Positions 1 through 11,368 of a stretch of DNA of 64,000 nt are shown piece after piece. Both the position numbers and the translations under genes were made by a program. Where the stretch lies: assembly GCF_036669915.1 (NCBI RefSeq), contig NC_089320.1, positions 18,473,868-18,537,867 on the forward strand, given 5' to 3'. Under the pieces are notes generated by a model. That model was not told the origin of the DNA. It did no database searches and saw only the letters and a list, made by a program, of their open reading frames with translations. This DNA is from Pocillopora verrucosa (taxonomy: Eukaryota; Cnidaria; Anthozoa; Scleractinia; Pocilloporidae). Numbering within the stretch: the stretch's first letter is position 1; the number at the start of each line of letters is the position of its first letter.

Positions 1-124
1 ATTAAAAATATTCCTTCATTAATCAAGGGACTAATTTTTAAAACTTGCCAGAGTTGCCATGTTGTATACCTCTATCAAACAAGCAGAAAACGGACTTTTT
101 TTTTACTTTTTGAAAGTGAAGTTA

Positions 125-300
125 TAAATGTTTGTTCGCAGTCGGAGCGAGTGAAGAGGGGCTAACTCTCGAAACGTCAGCCTAGACACTCTTTACGGTG
201 GCCAATTTACGTTATCAACCCAGTTCATAAAACCGAATTATCTTGATATTCTCCCCCTACTGACGCAGCACCGTAGTTCCTCTAGAAACGTATCCCCTTC
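125..300 (+). repeat. Fragment resembling the 3' end of a coral dispersed retroelement
   Basis: The stretch around 135-235, with the words GGGGCTAACTCTCGAAACGTC and GGCCAATTTACG, matches my memory of a sequence that recurs at the 3' ends of Penelope-like or LINE-type elements in coral genomes. No reading frame of the element is visible here. The family assignment is from memory only and could be wrong; that it is a dispersed repeat is more likely than its exact class. Confidence 0.35.
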
Positions 301-3024
301 ATTCATATGTTTGGAATAGTAGTATTATCGTCCATTAGCCGTGTTGATCATAGATTAAGAATGAGAAAAAAGAAAATCGTTCAATTTATAGCAAATGAAA
401 AGAGATATCGAGAAGAGATGTAAAAAGTTAGGTTTTTTACTTATATATTTATGTATTTACTGATTGCAATATTTTTGCATCATTCTCAAGCAGTGCTATT
501 CAAACTTAGAACTATCGTGATAGAGGTGGAAATTTACGAAGTGGATTTACGAAGTTCACCAGTGAAACCTCTCGGAAATATTTTGAAATGACTGATCACG
601 TCGTTTTAGACTGCTCTCTTCGCAAAAAGTTCCTTGCATCAAAAATTGTTCCTTGCCAGTTTTAAAGCCTTAAAATATGTTCCATTTCAAATCCCTTGTC
701 TGGCAAAACAATTGATCTTGACAAGGACGCCCCTTGACTTAGGAACGTGCAATTATTTATGCGTTTACATGCCCTTTAAGCGCTGAAACTTGAACATCTT
801 GAATTTATCTTAGAAAAGTCCGTTGACACGAACATATCATTTGTTAGATGATAAATTCCAGAAGGCTTTCATCATACCAGTTCTTTATAAAGCGATTAGA
901 TAGCATAGTTTAAAAAGGAAAATACAAAACGTATCAACCAAAGCGTAACAAAGGTCTCTGCCGACGGTAAAGACATAGGGTATGCCTACATCATTTAGCA
1001 TTATTATTCACCCGACATTAACGATTCCGTTTATAATGAAGAACTTTAAATAGACTCTTTGATATTTCTACAAACAAAGAGTTGAGTTCCTGTTCAGACA
1101 ACGCCTATAGATACTATCATTTACATCCTGTTTGGCAACGTAGCCAAAAGCCATATCCAATCAAAGACTACATGTAAGGCGTTTTAAGTTTATTAGAGTT
1201 TTTTCTTAGAGTTTAAAAACTCTAAAATCAAATAATCGATGAAAATTTTCCATGCAAAAGAAGCTAGGCGTTTCAGAGGTAGGTAACTGAGTTTTTTGAA
1301 GCGATCAGCCGTTATCTGGATTAGTTTAACCTCGTTAGAAGGGATAGTCAAAATTCTTTACTTTCTTCCTTTGGTTAACTGCAGTTTATTACATCAATGA
1401 AGATATATTTGTCACGTATAATCCACTGTCTGTCATTTGTAAAATGATCGAGTGGGAATTTGTAAAGATAATACATCCTAATATGCTCTGTTTTTCCTCA
1501 GGAGTAATCTAGATCATTGTGATTAATTTCCGGCCACGCGCCAAGACTTCAAAGAGCTTTGATTACACTGAGGTTAAAAACCAAGTGAAGCTCAAGAACA
1601 TCCAGGTCCTCTTTCAAACATTGATTGTCTTCTACTTTGCCCAGTGTCCTTGCCGGTATGGGTTACTTCTCTTCATTTGATCGATAATATTTTGATGTTT
1701 TTATCTTAAACTAACTTAGCTGAGAAGCTGAAGCTGTCAACGTTATCGGAGTTTCCTTGAACAGTTTTGGCCATGATTTCGAAACGATTTGATTTTTTTG
1801 ACTTTCTAATGAATTTGAATTTCAAGTTTTTTCCATTAGTCCACTAAATCTACCTTGAAATAGGGCGGTCATCCATCGCTTTATTCTTCGATCAGATTTT
1901 TTAGTCATTTAGTAAGGTTTACAATTTTTTTTTTAAGAATCAGTTTTAATGAGAACATGTATAGGGAAAAAGAAAGATGGAATGAAGGATCTGCTATAAG
2001 TTCGTTAGGTTTTGAGTTTCAGATAATTCATTAACAATACTTTTTCTCTGACTCGCGTTAATCCGTGTACTGTGTGCAAATGGTTGTAAGGGGAAGTGTG
2101 ATCGCGCACGAAGCTATTTTACAACCTTGGTCCTTTTTAATTCATGCTGATAATTTTTATTCTGCGGTTCAACGTTGCGTAGCCACCGGAATCTTTTGCA
2201 TCTTTAATTTTCGCACAACTGAACTCCGTCAGCGACGCGGTTTTTTCACCTCTTAACCTCAAAATTGAACGAAATCGCTTCAGAATTAATTATCAGTATT
2301 GTTTACTTGCGAGCATGCAACAGATGGGCGGTCCATTCTAGAACAGGAACGGTCCGTTTCATCCAATGGACGGTCGATAAGGAGTCTCTTGAGCGGACGA
2401 CTGAACGGATCCGAAGAGAATTTGAGGATAGAAATGACCCTGACTGCCTACCTAAAATACTGACCCGAAAAATTTCAAACACATGAAATCATTCAAAAAA
2501 ACCTCGGAAATCCGGTTTTTAGAGTGATAAACATATTTAGAACCCACGCAATCTCTTAAGCCTCTGATCGTGTGTAGGAACATCTTGTGGCCGGTAACAA
2601 AGCCCTATTTGCCCAACCCTTCGGAAGATAAGTTCGACGAGAGGAAATCAAGAATAGCGAGTATTCTCGCGCAACGATTGAAGAATCGATCAAACGTCTA
2701 TTTCATATTTCTTTAGTAGCAATTGACATAGAGTCATTAGCGCAGCAAAGTAATTTTCGCCAATGTTGGAAAATGACGAAGAAATTAGAACCAAAATTTC
2801 GCAATTTACGTGACAGATTGCGAGATAATCTGATGCGTATAGGAATTCAAGAGCTTTAGGCATCGTTTGAAACTCCTTAATTATAACAATCATTAGCTAG
2901 TAAAAGGAAAAAGTTGATTCCGACTTGGTAAAAGCTATTAGAGTTTTTTCTCTCGTTTTGTTTTACCATACTCACATTTACTCGCAGCTTTAACACTCAA
3001 ATTTCAGATCCAACATTTAAAACT
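301..3024. other. Intergenic stretch without a supportable gene
   Basis: AT-rich sequence with only short open frames (for example 2065-2256 and 2265-2486) that show no recognisable domain, signal peptide or splice partner. The last bases before 3025 include a plausible acceptor (TTTCAG at about 3002-3007), so part of this stretch may be an intron or 5' UTR of the following gene. Confidence 0.5.
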
Positions 3025-6000
3025 ATGCAAGTCCTTTGTATCGTTCAGTTACTATTGCTGCTATCCTGGAGCAGTCCAACGATAGGTCAATGCGGAAATG
3101 AAGATTGGACAAGCACATTTGCAATAGCTGGTGACTCTACTTCTCAATGCACGAGTAGTGTCTCCTATGTCAATGGACTGAGAAGCGAGGGTTATGGTAC
3201 CCTGTTAGAAACTGGACCTGGTGTTGTCAAGGCAGCTAAATGCTGCTCTGTTGACCAGCCATACTCTCAGGAGAGTAATGATTGTTATCAGGCCCAGTGG
3301 TGGACTGATTTGCAGCGGTATGTAAGAGTGCTAACATTTTTAATGATAAATTCCTCATTTAAGCAGCGACATGGTCATAATCGGATAGAGAAAATAATGG
3401 TTTTTCTAACTGGGCGGATGTTCGATGCTCTACCATCAAACTCAAAGAAATTCGCGCCTATTAGATCGTAGGCTTAGTTTATGCGAAACTACCCACAACA
3501 CAGCTTTTTTATCTATTTATATGCCTACGTTTTTCGAGGAGATAATTAGGTAATTGATAATTGGATAAAGAAATATCCGGATTTTTCCATTGATAAATGA
3601 GTGGGTTCTCTACCCTCAACTACAATAAATTCACGACTGCCAGATCTTAGGCTTGGTTTATGCGAAGTTTCCCAAAAAACAACTTTTTCTCAACTTAAAT
3701 GTACCGTATTGTAGGAAGTTAACGATGCATGGTGACCACGCGGATAAGATTTACGTTACACAAAATTAACACGAATTTTCCACAAGTTAGGTCTACGTAC
3801 ATAAAATTAACGCGAATTCCTCCGGCGAAAACAATGTGCACCCAAGATCGAGGATATCTCGTGTATCGTACAAGCTGAAAGCCTTTCATGAAGCAAAACT
3901 CACGTCTGAACATGAAACAGATAATGAACATGATCGGTTTGTAGTCGCTGGACAAACAATTCTTCCGGGGACGCTATTTCTTTCCACTAAGTCAAACTAA
4001 GTGTTTTCCCATCATGATAGAACTGAGCCGATATATCCGGTTGTTGAAATAAACGTGCTGTAAAACAATAATGATGTACCATAGTTTAATTAACATTGCG
4101 ATGTAATTGATTAGCACGGTTTTTTAAAAATAGCGTTGATAAAGTGCAACATTAATTTCCTATAATAAGGTATAAAATTCTATAAGGAAGTACTACCAGA
4201 CCAGTTTAGTTTAATTATACGCGATCGCTTTTTAAAGTGATTCAACAACAATTACTCATTGCCTGGTTGTAATAACTCGACATTATTTTTCCCGAGCTAG
4301 ATAAAAATTAATTATCAAATCCATCGAAAAAAAGTGCCACGAAATTAATGTCATTGATTCCAGTGTTTTTTCAATTTTTTTCAATTTCCCTTCTTTATGG
4401 GTAATTCAAGTTAGCTTCTCCGCAGAATATGTCCGAGATGTTTGCGCAGTCGTATCAGATCTCAGTCGTGCGCTTCTCTCCCTCCCATCCCCCTCAAAAA
4501 AGTAATACAGAAATGTAAACGATTATGGAAAGTATGCGATTTAATTTAATTACATTTAGGTTTTCTTTTAATTTATTTTTCAAAATTTTCCAATTAGCCA
4601 TGATTCGTGGGCATTGTGCGAGAGGCCGGGATACCATCTACGCGGGTTTTTCACCGTTGGGAGAAATTTCTTGGCTGACATTGGCGAGGGTGTTTGCTGT
4701 AAACCCGAGAGTCACCCAGATCAAGATGGACCATTTAGAGATATCAATGTTAATTTCACAACAGATGGGATGAAGCAGTGTCCAAATGGCATGTTCCTTA
4801 AGGGATTGTACAAAACAACATGTTCCACGATAGACTGTCTAACGAAGATCAGATGCTCCGAATTGATTCCAGGTTGGTGGCGGTGTCCTCTCTTTCTCAG
4901 TAATCTTTCATTCTTATTACCTCTTTTTGACTCTGACAGTGACCAGCATCTAATTTCTCCTTACAATATCAGCCTTAAATCACACATTGAGCTCACGAGA
5001 ATAATAGAAATGGTGACCAACTAGAAAAGCTCTCGATTGTTTAACAAATTCCCCTTGTCAGTACCCTGGGAAATTTATGGAGAATAGTATGGAGAAAATG
5101 GATACTGACCTAAGGAAGACTCTAAGATTAAAAGTAACCACTTTCTCGCACCATTTGAAGGATTTTTTCTTCTAAGAACCGTTCCCCTGATTGGTTCTAC
5201 TTTTTTCCTTTATCATGTGTACAAGGATATTGCTATTTGCTCGTTGGTATTCTCGTTAGCACTAAATTTGTTTATTTCTGTTTAATATATCGGCGACGCG
5301 ACCGCTCTTTTTCCACGAAGAAGCATTTTCTTTTTATCCGTGCTCTTTCTTTTCTTTTTCTTACTGATTTTTCACTCACACAGGAAGGGTTGACGGTGGC
5401 TGGTCAAACTGGGGAGACTGGAGTCCCTGCCCTGTGACTTGCGGGGGCGGCACTCAGATAAGATTCCGCGCGTGTTCAAACCCGCCACCATCAAATGGAG
5501 GAAGCAACTGTGTTGGAGATCCGGTGGAACTACAAGGATGTAACCTGAACCCATGCTGTATGTTCAACAACTATTTTGCATATAATGTTGCAAAAGTATA
5601 AAACAGCGGCTGGCCTGCTTAGCAGCCCTAAGCAGGGAGACAGATGGAAGACATTAGCTACAACGTTTACGATTCCCTTCACCCATTTTCCCAACTTTTC
5701 TAAGCAAATGGGCCAACCAGAGCATGGCTTACTCGTATCATGCTATTTCATACAGAAAGAATATTGACAAATGGTAAATTTTGAGTAAAATCGATGAATG
5801 ATACGGCATCTTCTTGAGGTAACGATCGAACTCAATGTCCTTGATCTGAAAGATGTCGGGATATGGGGGAGGGGGGCACATCTTCATTCAGCCAAGCGTA
5901 TACCGCCGTTCTTTGCGTTGTTTAGAGGCTCAAGCAAAACAAACTTTACAGTCTTTTTTTTATAAACGTTTTGTGACAAATTAGAGTCTTTAGCATATAA

Positions 6001-6349
6001 CTTCTCTAAAAGCTGATTATTTGCCAAGCCAATTTTGTTGCTTTTGAAAAACAGCAATCAAGGACGATAAATTTCGGCAAGGTGGGTACTCAAAAACGAA
6101 ATTCAGTTTGCTGATAAATATTGCTCCCAGTACTCAAACGTTGTTCATTGTAGAGGAGATATATGCCACTAAACGCTTACCATTTTCCAAGGCTGTAAAA
6201 CGTATAATTCATAATTTGCAAATCTCTACCGTGACATGTGGCACAACCTTACGCAGTGCAGTTAAACCCCGAAATTAGCACAAGTTGCTAATCAATTTTA
6301 ATAGAGCTTGACACTCATGTGTTTTTCTTCTTTTTTACGCCCTACAGAG
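3025..6349 (+). CDS. Secreted cysteine-rich protein with C-terminal thrombospondin type-1 repeat
   Basis: Coding exons 3025-3317, 4598-4872, 5384-5557 and 6348-6349 join in phase to 247 aa. Residues 1-21 form a signal peptide (hydrophobic run LCIVQLLLLLSW). Residues about 22-189 contain three copies of a cysteine module with the pattern C, then Y or F-x-L/N-G-L/F, then L or V, then CC or C. Two clear copies start at LCERPGYHLRGFF and QCPNGMFLKGLY. The spacing recalls dermatopontin-like modules but I cannot name the family. Exon 3 encodes a TSP1 repeat with the W-x2-W-x2-W motif (WSNWGDW), CPVTCGGG and six cysteines ending in NPC. The stop is assembled across the last junction: T at 5557 plus AG at 6348-6349. 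If intron 3 is retained, the frame runs about 15 more codons. An extracellular or adhesive role is inferred from the TSP1 repeat. Confidence 0.8.
3377..3725. repeat. Diverged tandem duplication (about 180 bp unit) in intron 1 of the TSP1 gene
   Basis: The segment from about 3377 to 3545 is repeated, with many substitutions, from about 3555 to 3725. Shared landmarks are GGATAGAGAAA / GGATAAAGAAA, CTCTACC, GATCTTAGGCTTGGTTTATGCG / GATCGTAGGCTTAGTTTATGCG (compared, not identical) and ACTACCCACAACACAGC / TTTCCCAAAAAACAAC. It lies inside the intron and does not affect coding. Confidence 0.6.
4929..5125 (+). repeat. Dispersed repeat, copy 1 (shares sequence with 19100-19285)
   Basis: This intronic stretch and 19100-19285 share a series of words in the same order: CATCTAATTTCTCC / TGTCTAATTTCTCC, AAATGGTGACCAAC / AAATGATCAGCATG, CTCCTTGTCA / CCCCTTGTCA, GGGAAAT..TAT. 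Similar sequence is common in coral introns as short non-autonomous elements. No coding capacity. Confidence 0.65.
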
Positions 6350-6455
6350 ACACATCGCATGCGCCTGAAGAAGCCACAAGAAAGATGACAACTGAAAATA
6401 ATGCTGCACTTAAAATCATGTCACAGTATCGCTGTTAAAAAAAAATTTTCAATGC

Positions 6456-6461
6456 AATAAA
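6456..6461 (+). terminator. Polyadenylation signal AATAAA of the TSP1 gene
   Basis: AATAAA lies about 107 bp after the inferred stop, within the last exon and followed by T-rich sequence. It supports 6348 as the start of the terminal exon. Confidence 0.6.
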
Positions 6462-6499
6462 AATGATTTGAAGATTTTAAAAATTGTTAAAGATTGATT

Positions 6500-7459
6500 T
6501 TTCTCATTTAGAAAGAAAGTTCTACCATGGATATCTCTCAAGGAAGAAGAGTAAAAAATATTTCAGACTCATGTTCAACTCGCGCTGTGAGACTATTTGT
6601 CAATCACAACCTTCCTTTGTTCGCACTTTTAAAAAAAACTAATTGAAAGAACAAATTAATTGCAATACCGATAAAATTGATTCTATTACAAAGCCGAGAG
6701 AACTTTCCTTACCTTGCATAAAGCTTTTTCTATGTATCCATCTATTGCTGAATTATGAACATTATGAAGCAGCGCACCCTACAGAAGTGTAAACTTTATA
6801 ACAGAATAATGCTTGGTTCTTACAACTAAAAGTCGAATTTATTTGCTCTACAATAACATCAACCGGCATGGAATTGTTGATGCACTATTGAAAACGTGTT
6901 TTGCATAGCCTTCGATCATGTTGCGGACCTCGTGAGGTATTCTTTTAGGGCTTAGAGGCCATATTCCTGCATTGCAATCGGATGGCTTCCTTTGAATTTT
7001 TTTTGGCTGTTAGATTTTCGAGAGATCGTGATTAATAAAGACATGAAAGAAATTGGTAAAGTGTGGCACTGAATCTCAGTGCTTGATGCACAAAACCGTC
7101 CGTCAGCATGCACTTCACCACATATTGGGATTGCAACATATCCAAAATATTTTAATTCGCGTGCAAACGAGCAACAAGGATTTGGAATAGTCTGACCGAG
7201 GACTTGAATCAAACTAGGAATAATCTTACCACAGAGAGCAATGTGGAACTTTGATGTTACGTACAATGTTCAGCTAACTTTCATTTCATTGACAACTGAA
7301 AGACGTTCAATCTATTTTTCTCAAATGCAAGTCATAAATATATAATATATCTATCAACTTATTGCTCTCATTCTATTTTATTGCTTCAACATCAAACAAG
7401 CTAGAACTTGTGGCCGTACTAATGTAACTTCCACTGCCATCTCTTCTTGCTTTTGTATC
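6500..7459. other. Intergenic stretch, nothing recognised
   Basis: No open frame with domain or splice evidence on either strand. The frame at 6952-7266 on the minus strand has no recognisable features. Confidence 0.5.
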
Positions 7460-10155
7460 GTAGCCGATTTTGGATTTCGGACGCTCGTGGCCGATTTGTA
7501 TTTTGGACACTAGTGGCCGATTTTGGATTTGAACACTAATGGCTGATTCTGAGTTTTAGACAATAGTAGCCGATTTTAAACTACGAACATTAGTGGCCGA
7601 TTTATGAATTTTAGACACTAGTGGCCGATTTTAGATTTTGGACACTAGTGCCCGATTTTAGATTTTGGACCCTTGTGGCCGATTTTAGATTTTGGACACT
7701 AGTGCCCGATTTTAGATTTTGGACACTAGTGCCCGATTTTAGATTTTGGACACTAGTGGCCGATTTTAGAATTTGGACACTAGTGGCCGATTTTATATTT
7801 TGGACACTAGTGGCCGATTTTAGAATTTGGACACTAGTGGCCGATTTTAGATTTTGGACACTAGTGCCCGATTTTAGATTTTGGACACTAGTGGCCGATT
7901 TTAGAATTTGGACACTAGTGGCCGATTTTAGATTTTGGACACTAGTGGCCGATTTTAGATTTTGGACACTAGTGGCCGATTTTAGATTTTGGACGCTAGT
8001 GGCCGATTTTAGATTTTGGACACTAGTGGCCGATTTTAGATTTTGGACACTAGTGGCCGATTTTAGATTTTGGACACTAGTGGCCGATTTTAGATTTTGG
8101 ACGCTAGTGGCCGGTTTTAGATTTTGGACGCTAGTGGCCGATTTTAGATTTTGGACACTAGTGGCCGATTTTAGATTTTGGACACTAGTGGCCGATTTTA
8201 GATTTTGGACGCTAGTGGCCGATTTTAGATTTTGGACACTAGTGGTCGATTTTAGATTTTGGACCCTTGTGGCCGATTTTAGATTTTGGACACTAGTGGC
8301 CGATTTTAGATTTTGGACACTAGTGGCCGATTTTAGATTTTGGACACTAGTGGCCGATTTTAGATTTTGGACGCTGGTGGCCGATTTTAGATTTTGGACA
8401 CTAGTGGCCGATTTGTATTTTGGACACTAGTGGCCGATTTTGGATTTGAACACTAATGGCTGATTCTGAGTTTTAGACAATAGTAGCCGATTTTAAACTA
8501 CGAACATTAGTGGCCGATTTATGAATTTTAGACACTAGTGGCCGATTTTAGATTTTGGACACTAGTGCTCGATTTTAGATTTTGGACCCTTGTGGCCGAT
8601 TTTAGATTTTGGACACTAGTGCCCGATTTTAGATTTTGGACACTAGTGCCCGATTTTAGATTTTGGACACTAGTGGCCGATTTTAGAATTTGGACACTAG
8701 TGGCCGATTTTATATTTTGGACACTAGTGGCCGATTTTAGATTTTGGACACTAGTGGCCGATTTTAGATTTTGGACGCTAGTGGCCGATTTTAGATTTTG
8801 GACACTAGTGGCCGATTTTAGATTTTGGACACTAGTGGCCGATTTTAGATTTTGGACACTAGTGGCCGATTTTAGATTTTGGACACTAGTGGCCGATTTT
8901 AGATTTTGGACGCTAGCGGCCGATTTTAGATTTTGGACACTAGTGGTCGATTTTAGATTTTGGACCCTTGTGGCCGATTTTAGATTTTGGACACTAGTGG
9001 CCGATTTTAGATTTTGGACACTAGTGGCCGATTTTAGATTTTGGACACTAGTGGCCGATTTTAGATTTTGGACGCTGGTGGCCGATTTTAGATTTTGGAC
9101 ACTAGTGCCCGATTTTAGATTTTGGACACTAGTGGCCGATTTTAGATTTTGGACACTAGTGGCCGGTTTTAGATTTTGGACACTAGTGGCCGATTTTAGA
9201 TTTTGGACACGAGTGGCCGATTTTAGATTTTGGACACTAGTGCCCGATTTTAGATTTTGGACACTAGTGGCCGATTTTAAATTTTGGACACTAGTGGCCG
9301 ATTTTAGAATTTGGACACTAGTGGCCGATTTTAGATTTTGGACACTAGTGGCTGATTTTAGAATTTGGACACTAGTGGCCGATTTTAGATTTTGGACGCT
9401 AGTGGCCGATTTTAGATTTTGGACACTTGTGGCCGATTTTAGATTTTGGACACTAGTGGCCGATTTTAGATTTTGGACACTAGTGGCCGATTTTAGATTT
9501 TGGACGCTAGTGGCCGATTTTAGATTTTGGACGCTAGTGGCCGATTTTAGATTTTGGACACTAGTGGCCGATTTTAGATTTTGGACACTAGTGGCCGATT
9601 TTATATTTTGGACACTAGTGGCCGATTTTAGATTTCAGACCCCTGTGGCCGATTTTAGATTTTGGACACTAGTGGCCGTTTTTATTTTTCAGACACTGGT
9701 GCCCGATTTTGTATTTTGGACACTAGTGGCCGATTTTGTATTTTGGACGCTAGTGGCCGAGTTTATATTTTGGACACAAGTGACCGATTGTGCATTTTGG
9801 ACACCAGTGGCTGATTTTGTATTTTGGACACTAGTGGTTGATTTTGTATTTTGGAGACAAGTGGCCGATTTTGCATTTTGGACACCAGTGGCTGATTTTG
9901 GATTTTGGATTTTGGACAGTAGTGGCTGATTTTGGATTTTGGACACAAGTGGGCGATTTTGCATTTTGGATGCTAGTGACCGATTTTGGATTTTGAACAC
10001 TAGTGGCCGATTTTGGATTCTGGACAAAAAGTGACCGATTTCCGATTTTGAACACGACTGGCCGATTTTTTATTTTGGACATTAGTGGCCGATTTTGTAG
10101 TTTGGACACCAGTGGCCGATTTTGGATTTTGGACGGTAGTGGCCGATTTTGGACA
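7460..10155. repeat. 27-bp satellite array, about 100 units
   Basis: The unit is 27 bp and contains the perfect 8-bp palindrome CACTAGTG (with an ACTAGT core) followed by GCCGATTTTAGATTTTGG. Central units are nearly identical. Common variants are GCCCGA for GGCCGA, GACGCT for GACACT and GAATTT for GATTTT. The edges (7460-7620 and 9600-10155) are clearly more diverged. A higher-order repeat of about 917 bp is visible: the diverged edge block starting at 7491 recurs at 8408. Because 27 is a multiple of three, the array stays open for long stretches (7621-8430 and 8538-9929) and would read (V/A)ADFRFWTL repeats, but nothing supports translation. Confidence 0.95.
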
Positions 10156-11368
10156 TTTTGCATGGGATTTTAAATTGCAACATTACCATTTACTATCATT
10201 TTACAACCTTTATACCTTTATATCAGTAGCCAGATGCAGTCTCAGACTGCCTAGTTTTTGTAGTATACAACACGAGATTAAAAATATTAATGTGATAAGT
10301 AACGAGGGTTGCCATCAACATCGCGGTACTTCTGATACATAATTGGATATGCAAAAGAGGGGTAGCCCCTAAGTAAACTCAAAACGTTGCCAGTATCACT
10401 ATCGCAGAGGTCTGAGCGGACAGCAGAGAGAACATATCATAGAAATACGCTTCTCACAGCGGAAAAAGACTATGTCGTGAGAAGAGGGTTAGTGTTTTCA
10501 TCACCATAACTCATGGGGATATTTTGCCGCCAAGAAACGGAACTAGCGAGCCAATGACAATAGATCTAAAGAGGGCACTAATAAAGTGAAAAATAAAATT
10601 GATTGCTTAGGTTTTGACTGACGAAGGATTTTAAGTATTGCCACCTTTTTGTCTTTTATTGTATATATTTTTTAGTAGTTAGTTGTTGCTGTCATCTAAT
10701 TTTTAGTTCAGTTTTTAGTGCATAATTAGACAATGGATCACCTGAAAACCAGTTGATTTTGCTAGGCGAAAACTCCACGTTGAATTAAGTATCGTATCGT
10801 GTCGTATCGTTAATATTGCCAGGCAGCACACTCTTGTAAAAACTTCATAACAGAAATATTTTGAATACTTGCACTGTAGTATTGCACTTTTCAATACTTT
10901 AAGCTACGGGTACTATCTGTCGTTGAACATGCTTTATTGATTATGCTATTTACATTGCCGTCAATCAAACGACCGACTTGGCGTGATGTTTCGGAGGGTT
11001 CGAAAAGTCATTTTTTAGAGCTTTAAAGGAACACAATATACAAAGTTGCATATGGTGGAATTTTAAAGATGATTTCAAAACAGGGTCACGTCGTAACAAG
11101 TTAGCATTTCGAGATGGGGTGTTCCATTCGACGGTAACAAAATGTTAATTGTACTCTTTTTTACAGCAAGTCAGTCTCTCCAGAGGCTGAATACTTCGCT
11201 TAATACAGGGAAACTGTCCCTGTTAACATCATGTCTGCGAAATAGTTAAAAAGGTATTTTGCAAATCCACTGCAAAGGAGTCGTGATCTTAACTTTTGCC
11301 AAATGTCTGTGAGAAGCATGAATGTCATCCTTTTTCTACATGTTTTTTTTTCTTCCAACTCCTCTCAT
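10156..11368. other. Spacer between satellite and CDC40 3' end
   Basis: No gene is visible. TTTATT at 10933-10938 gives AATAAA on the minus strand and could be the CDC40 polyadenylation signal, about 430 bp beyond its stop codon. Confidence 0.4.

Noticed and set aside
2065-2486. Two short open frames as genes
   Set aside because: No domain, signal peptide, splice partner or family match. The length is expected by chance.
7460-10155. CRISPR-like array
   Set aside because: Units are directly abutting with no unique spacers, and the gene context is animal. It is a satellite.
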